Shown here in pieces: positions 4,870-6,737 of a stretch of DNA of 6,737 bases; the first letter of the stretch is position 1, and every line of letters starts with the position of its first letter. Where the stretch lies: assembly GCA_023336875.1 (NCBI GenBank), contig JAMBLH010000025.1:1-6737 (forward strand). The letters run 5' to 3'. The position numbers were made by a program, and so were the translations under genes. The notes under the pieces are model-generated. The model was not told the origin of the DNA, did no database searches, and saw only the letters and a program-made list of their open reading frames with translations. Source of the stretch: Actinomycetes bacterium (lineage in GTDB: Bacteria; Actinomycetota; Acidimicrobiia; Spongiisociales; UBA5794).

Positions 4870-6737
4870 CTGCACCGATCTGGCCAGGAAGGTCTGATCG
4901 CCAGGGTGCCACCTGGGAAGGTTCCGGCACGAACTTCGCGGTCTATGCCGAGGATGCCGAACATGTTGAACTCTGTCTCTTCGACGACCTTGAACACGAG
5001 ACACGGCTCAGGCTCCCTGAAGTGACTGGCTTCGTCCACCATGGGTACGTTCCCGACATACATCCCGGACATAGGTACGGATTCCGTGTCCATGGACCGT
5101 GGGCACCAAACAATGGTCTCTTCCACAATCCAGACAAGCTCCTTCTCGATCCCTACAGCAGGGCGATCGACGGAGTCGTTGAACAATCCGATGCGGTCCT
5201 GCCCTATCGCGTCGGACGTCCAGATCTGAGAGACGATCGCGATAGCGCGCCTTTCATGCCGCGCTCGATCGTGGTGGACGAATCGTTCGACTGGGGAGAT
5301 GACACGCCGCAACGTCGCCCCCTGTATGAGTCGATCATCTACGAGACACATGTGAAGGGGATCTCGCAAATGCATCCCGACGTTCCAGCCGAGATTCGTG
5401 GAACATACGCTGGTATGGCCAGCAGACCTGTGGTGGACCATCTGGTGGGGTTGGGTATCACCGCTGTGGAGCTGCTGCCTGTCCACCACTTCGTGGACGA
5501 ACATGGGTTGGCAGAGAGGGGCTTGTCAAACTACTGGGGATACAGCTCCATCGGCTTCTTCGCTCCGCACGGCCCCTATTCATCCGTCGGCAGTCGAGGC
5601 GAGCAGGTCAACGAGTTCAAGTCGCTTGTCAGGACAATGCATGCTGCGGGGATCGAAGTCATTCTCGACGTCGTGTACAACCACACAGGCGAGAGTGGCC
5701 CTCTCGGTCCACTGCTGTCGTTTCGCGGCATTGACAATCGCACGTACTATCGACTCGATCCAGATGATGAGGCCAGATATGTGGACCTCTCTGGAACGGG
5801 CAACTCCTTGAATGTTGGGCATTCTCAAGTGCTCAAGCTGATCATGGACAGCCTTCGCTACTGGGTCCAGGAGATGCACATCGATGGGTTCCGCTTCGAT
5901 CTGGCTCCGGTCCTCACGCGCGATTCTCCCACTGGCCAGACATCAGCGTTCTTGGATCTGATACATCAGGATCCTGTGATCAGCAGCGTGAAACTGATCG
6001 CTGAACCTTGGGATGCCACAGCGAGCGGGTATCAACTTGGTCAGTTTCCAACCCTCTGGAGCGAGTGGAACGATAAGTATCGAGACGGTGTCCGCGACTA
6101 TTGGCGCGGAAACGAGTGGACGCTCGCCGATTTCGCCTGGAGATTCACGGGGAGTTCTGATCTCTATGGATTTGCAGGAAGACGTCCGGTCGCCTCGATC
6201 AATTTTATCACGTCCCACGACGGCTTCACGCTGCGCGATCTTGTGTCGTATGACAAGAAGCACAATGAAGCCAACGGAGAGGACAACCGGGACGGCACCA
6301 ACAACAATCGCTCATGGAATTCCGGAGTCGAAGGACCGACAGACGATCACGAGATCGCGGCGCTTCGGACGCGCAGGGCGCGGGCGATGCTCACCACACT
6401 CATGCTCTCCCAGGGCGTGCCGATGCTCGTTGGGGGTGACGAGATGGGTCGAACACAGCAGGGCAATAACAACGCGTACTGTCAGGACAACGAGATCTCC
6501 TGGTACGACTGGACAGGCGCGGACTCAGATATGTTGGCCTACACGCGTGAGCTCATCCGAGTCAGGCGCGAGCACCCCGTATTCAGGCGGAGACGTTGGT
6601 TCGAGGGTAGAAGTGTGACCGGTTCAGACAGGGACGATATCGCCTGGTACAACACCGATGGCTCACTCATGTCCGATGATGCATGGCGTCGCGGCTATGC
6701 AAAGTCCCTTGCGATCTATCTCAATGGGATGGGAATC
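4866..6737 (+). CDS. glgX: Glycogen debranching enzyme GlgX, isoamylase type (3' end off window)
   Basis: The enzyme hydrolyses alpha-1,6 branches of phosphorylase-limit glycogen, releasing short malto-oligosaccharides that feed MalQ and GlgP. The window shows 624 uninterrupted codons from a TTG start (MTAPIWPGRSDRQGATWEG). Residues 10 to about 110 form a CBM48/isoamylase N-terminal domain (GTNFAVYAE, then FHNPDKLLLDPYSRAI). The GH13 barrel starts near YETHVKG (159-165) and includes DVVYNHT (Asp268 to His273). Catalytic residues are nucleophile Asp345 in GFRFDLAP, acid/base Glu380 in KLIAEPWDA, and Asp452 in TSHDGFTLRD. The GlgX signatures HNEANGEDNRDGTNNNRSWN and GGDEMGRTQQGNNNAYCQDN follow. 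The visible part ends at SLAIYLNGMGI within the C-terminal beta domain. Family members have about 650-720 residues, so perhaps 30-100 are missing. The related TreX debranching enzymes of trehalose operons share these motifs, and the downstream genes would tell them apart. Confidence 0.94.
   Translation, partial: MTAPIWPGRSDRQGATWEGSGTNFAVYAEDAEHVELCLFDDLEHETRLRLPEVTGFVHHGYVPDIHPGHRYGFRVHGPWAPNNGLFHNPDKLLLDPYSRAIDGVVEQSDAVLPYRVGRPDLRDDRDSAPFMPRSIVVDESFDWGDDTPQRRPLYESIIYETHVKGISQMHPDVPAEIRGTYAGMASRPVVDHLVGLGITAVELLPVHHFVDEHGLAERGLSNYWGYSSIGFFAPHGPYSSVGSRGEQVNEFKSLVRTMHAAGIEVILDVVYNHTGESGPLGPLLSFRGIDNRTYYRLDPDDEARYVDLSGTGNSLNVGHSQVLKLIMDSLRYWVQEMHIDGFRFDLAPVLTRDSPTGQTSAFLDLIHQDPVISSVKLIAEPWDATASGYQLGQFPTLWSEWNDKYRDGVRDYWRGNEWTLADFAWRFTGSSDLYGFAGRRPVASINFITSHDGFTLRDLVSYDKKHNEANGEDNRDGTNNNRSWNSGVEGPTDDHEIAALRTRRARAMLTTLMLSQGVPMLVGGDEMGRTQQGNNNAYCQDNEISWYDWTGADSDMLAYTRELIRVRREHPVFRRRRWFEGRSVTGSDRDDIAWYNTDGSLMSDDAWRRGYAKSLAIYLNGMGI

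Noticed and set aside
4866..4900. Possible frameshift explaining the short GlgP and the TTG start of glgX
   Set aside because: The codons after 4866 give a normal GlgX N-terminus (PGRSDRQGATWEG), not a continuation of GlgP, so the gene boundary is real.
4728..5504. Long open frame on the minus strand (258 codons)
   Set aside because: It is antisense to the glgP end and the conserved N-terminal part of glgX. It has no recognisable domain and no promoter or ribosome binding site that I can see.

Overview
This is one tightly packed bacterial locus for breaking down glycogen and maltodextrin. A regulator-like gene is transcribed leftwards from an 87-bp intergenic region, and three enzyme genes run rightwards from the same region. 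The sequence is GC-rich. The starts are non-ATG (GTG, TTG, TTG) and the genes overlap. The proteins look closest to actinobacterial relatives: MalQ has a long N-terminal extension, GlgP is of the Thermotoga/mycobacterial type, and GlgX is the isoamylase type. A member of the Actinomycetota is the best guess, but this rests on family resemblance only.

Layout: (1) 850 to 1, minus strand: the N-terminal part of a STAND/AAA-type ATPase regulator resembling MalT and the large LuxR-family regulators. Its C-terminus lies beyond the left edge. (2) 851-937: divergent control region with two short perfect inverted repeats, a plausible -35/-10 pair and a sequence close to the E. coli MalT box. (3) 938-2890: malQ, 4-alpha-glucanotransferase (GH77). 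(4) 2887-4869: glgP, alpha-glucan phosphorylase (GT35, PLP-dependent), in a compact 660-residue form. (5) 4866 to the right edge: glgX, glycogen debranching enzyme (GH13/isoamylase family), cut off by the window.

The three enzymes form a complete route. GlgP releases glucose-1-phosphate from chain ends, GlgX removes the short branches that stop GlgP, and MalQ disproportionates the resulting short maltodextrins into chains that GlgP can attack again. Both gene junctions are the same 4-bp TTGA overlap, in which a TTG start shares bases with the upstream TGA stop. This points to one polycistronic mRNA with translational coupling. A MalT-like regulator divergent from malQ/phosphorylase genes recalls the E. 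coli malT-malPQ arrangement.

I found no RNA genes, mobile elements, CRISPR arrays or terminators, and no gene-free stretch longer than about 90 bases. The window is mainly a conventional metabolic operon. Its most interesting parts are the control region and the repeated TTG start/stop overlaps, and I see no convincing evidence of an undescribed system.
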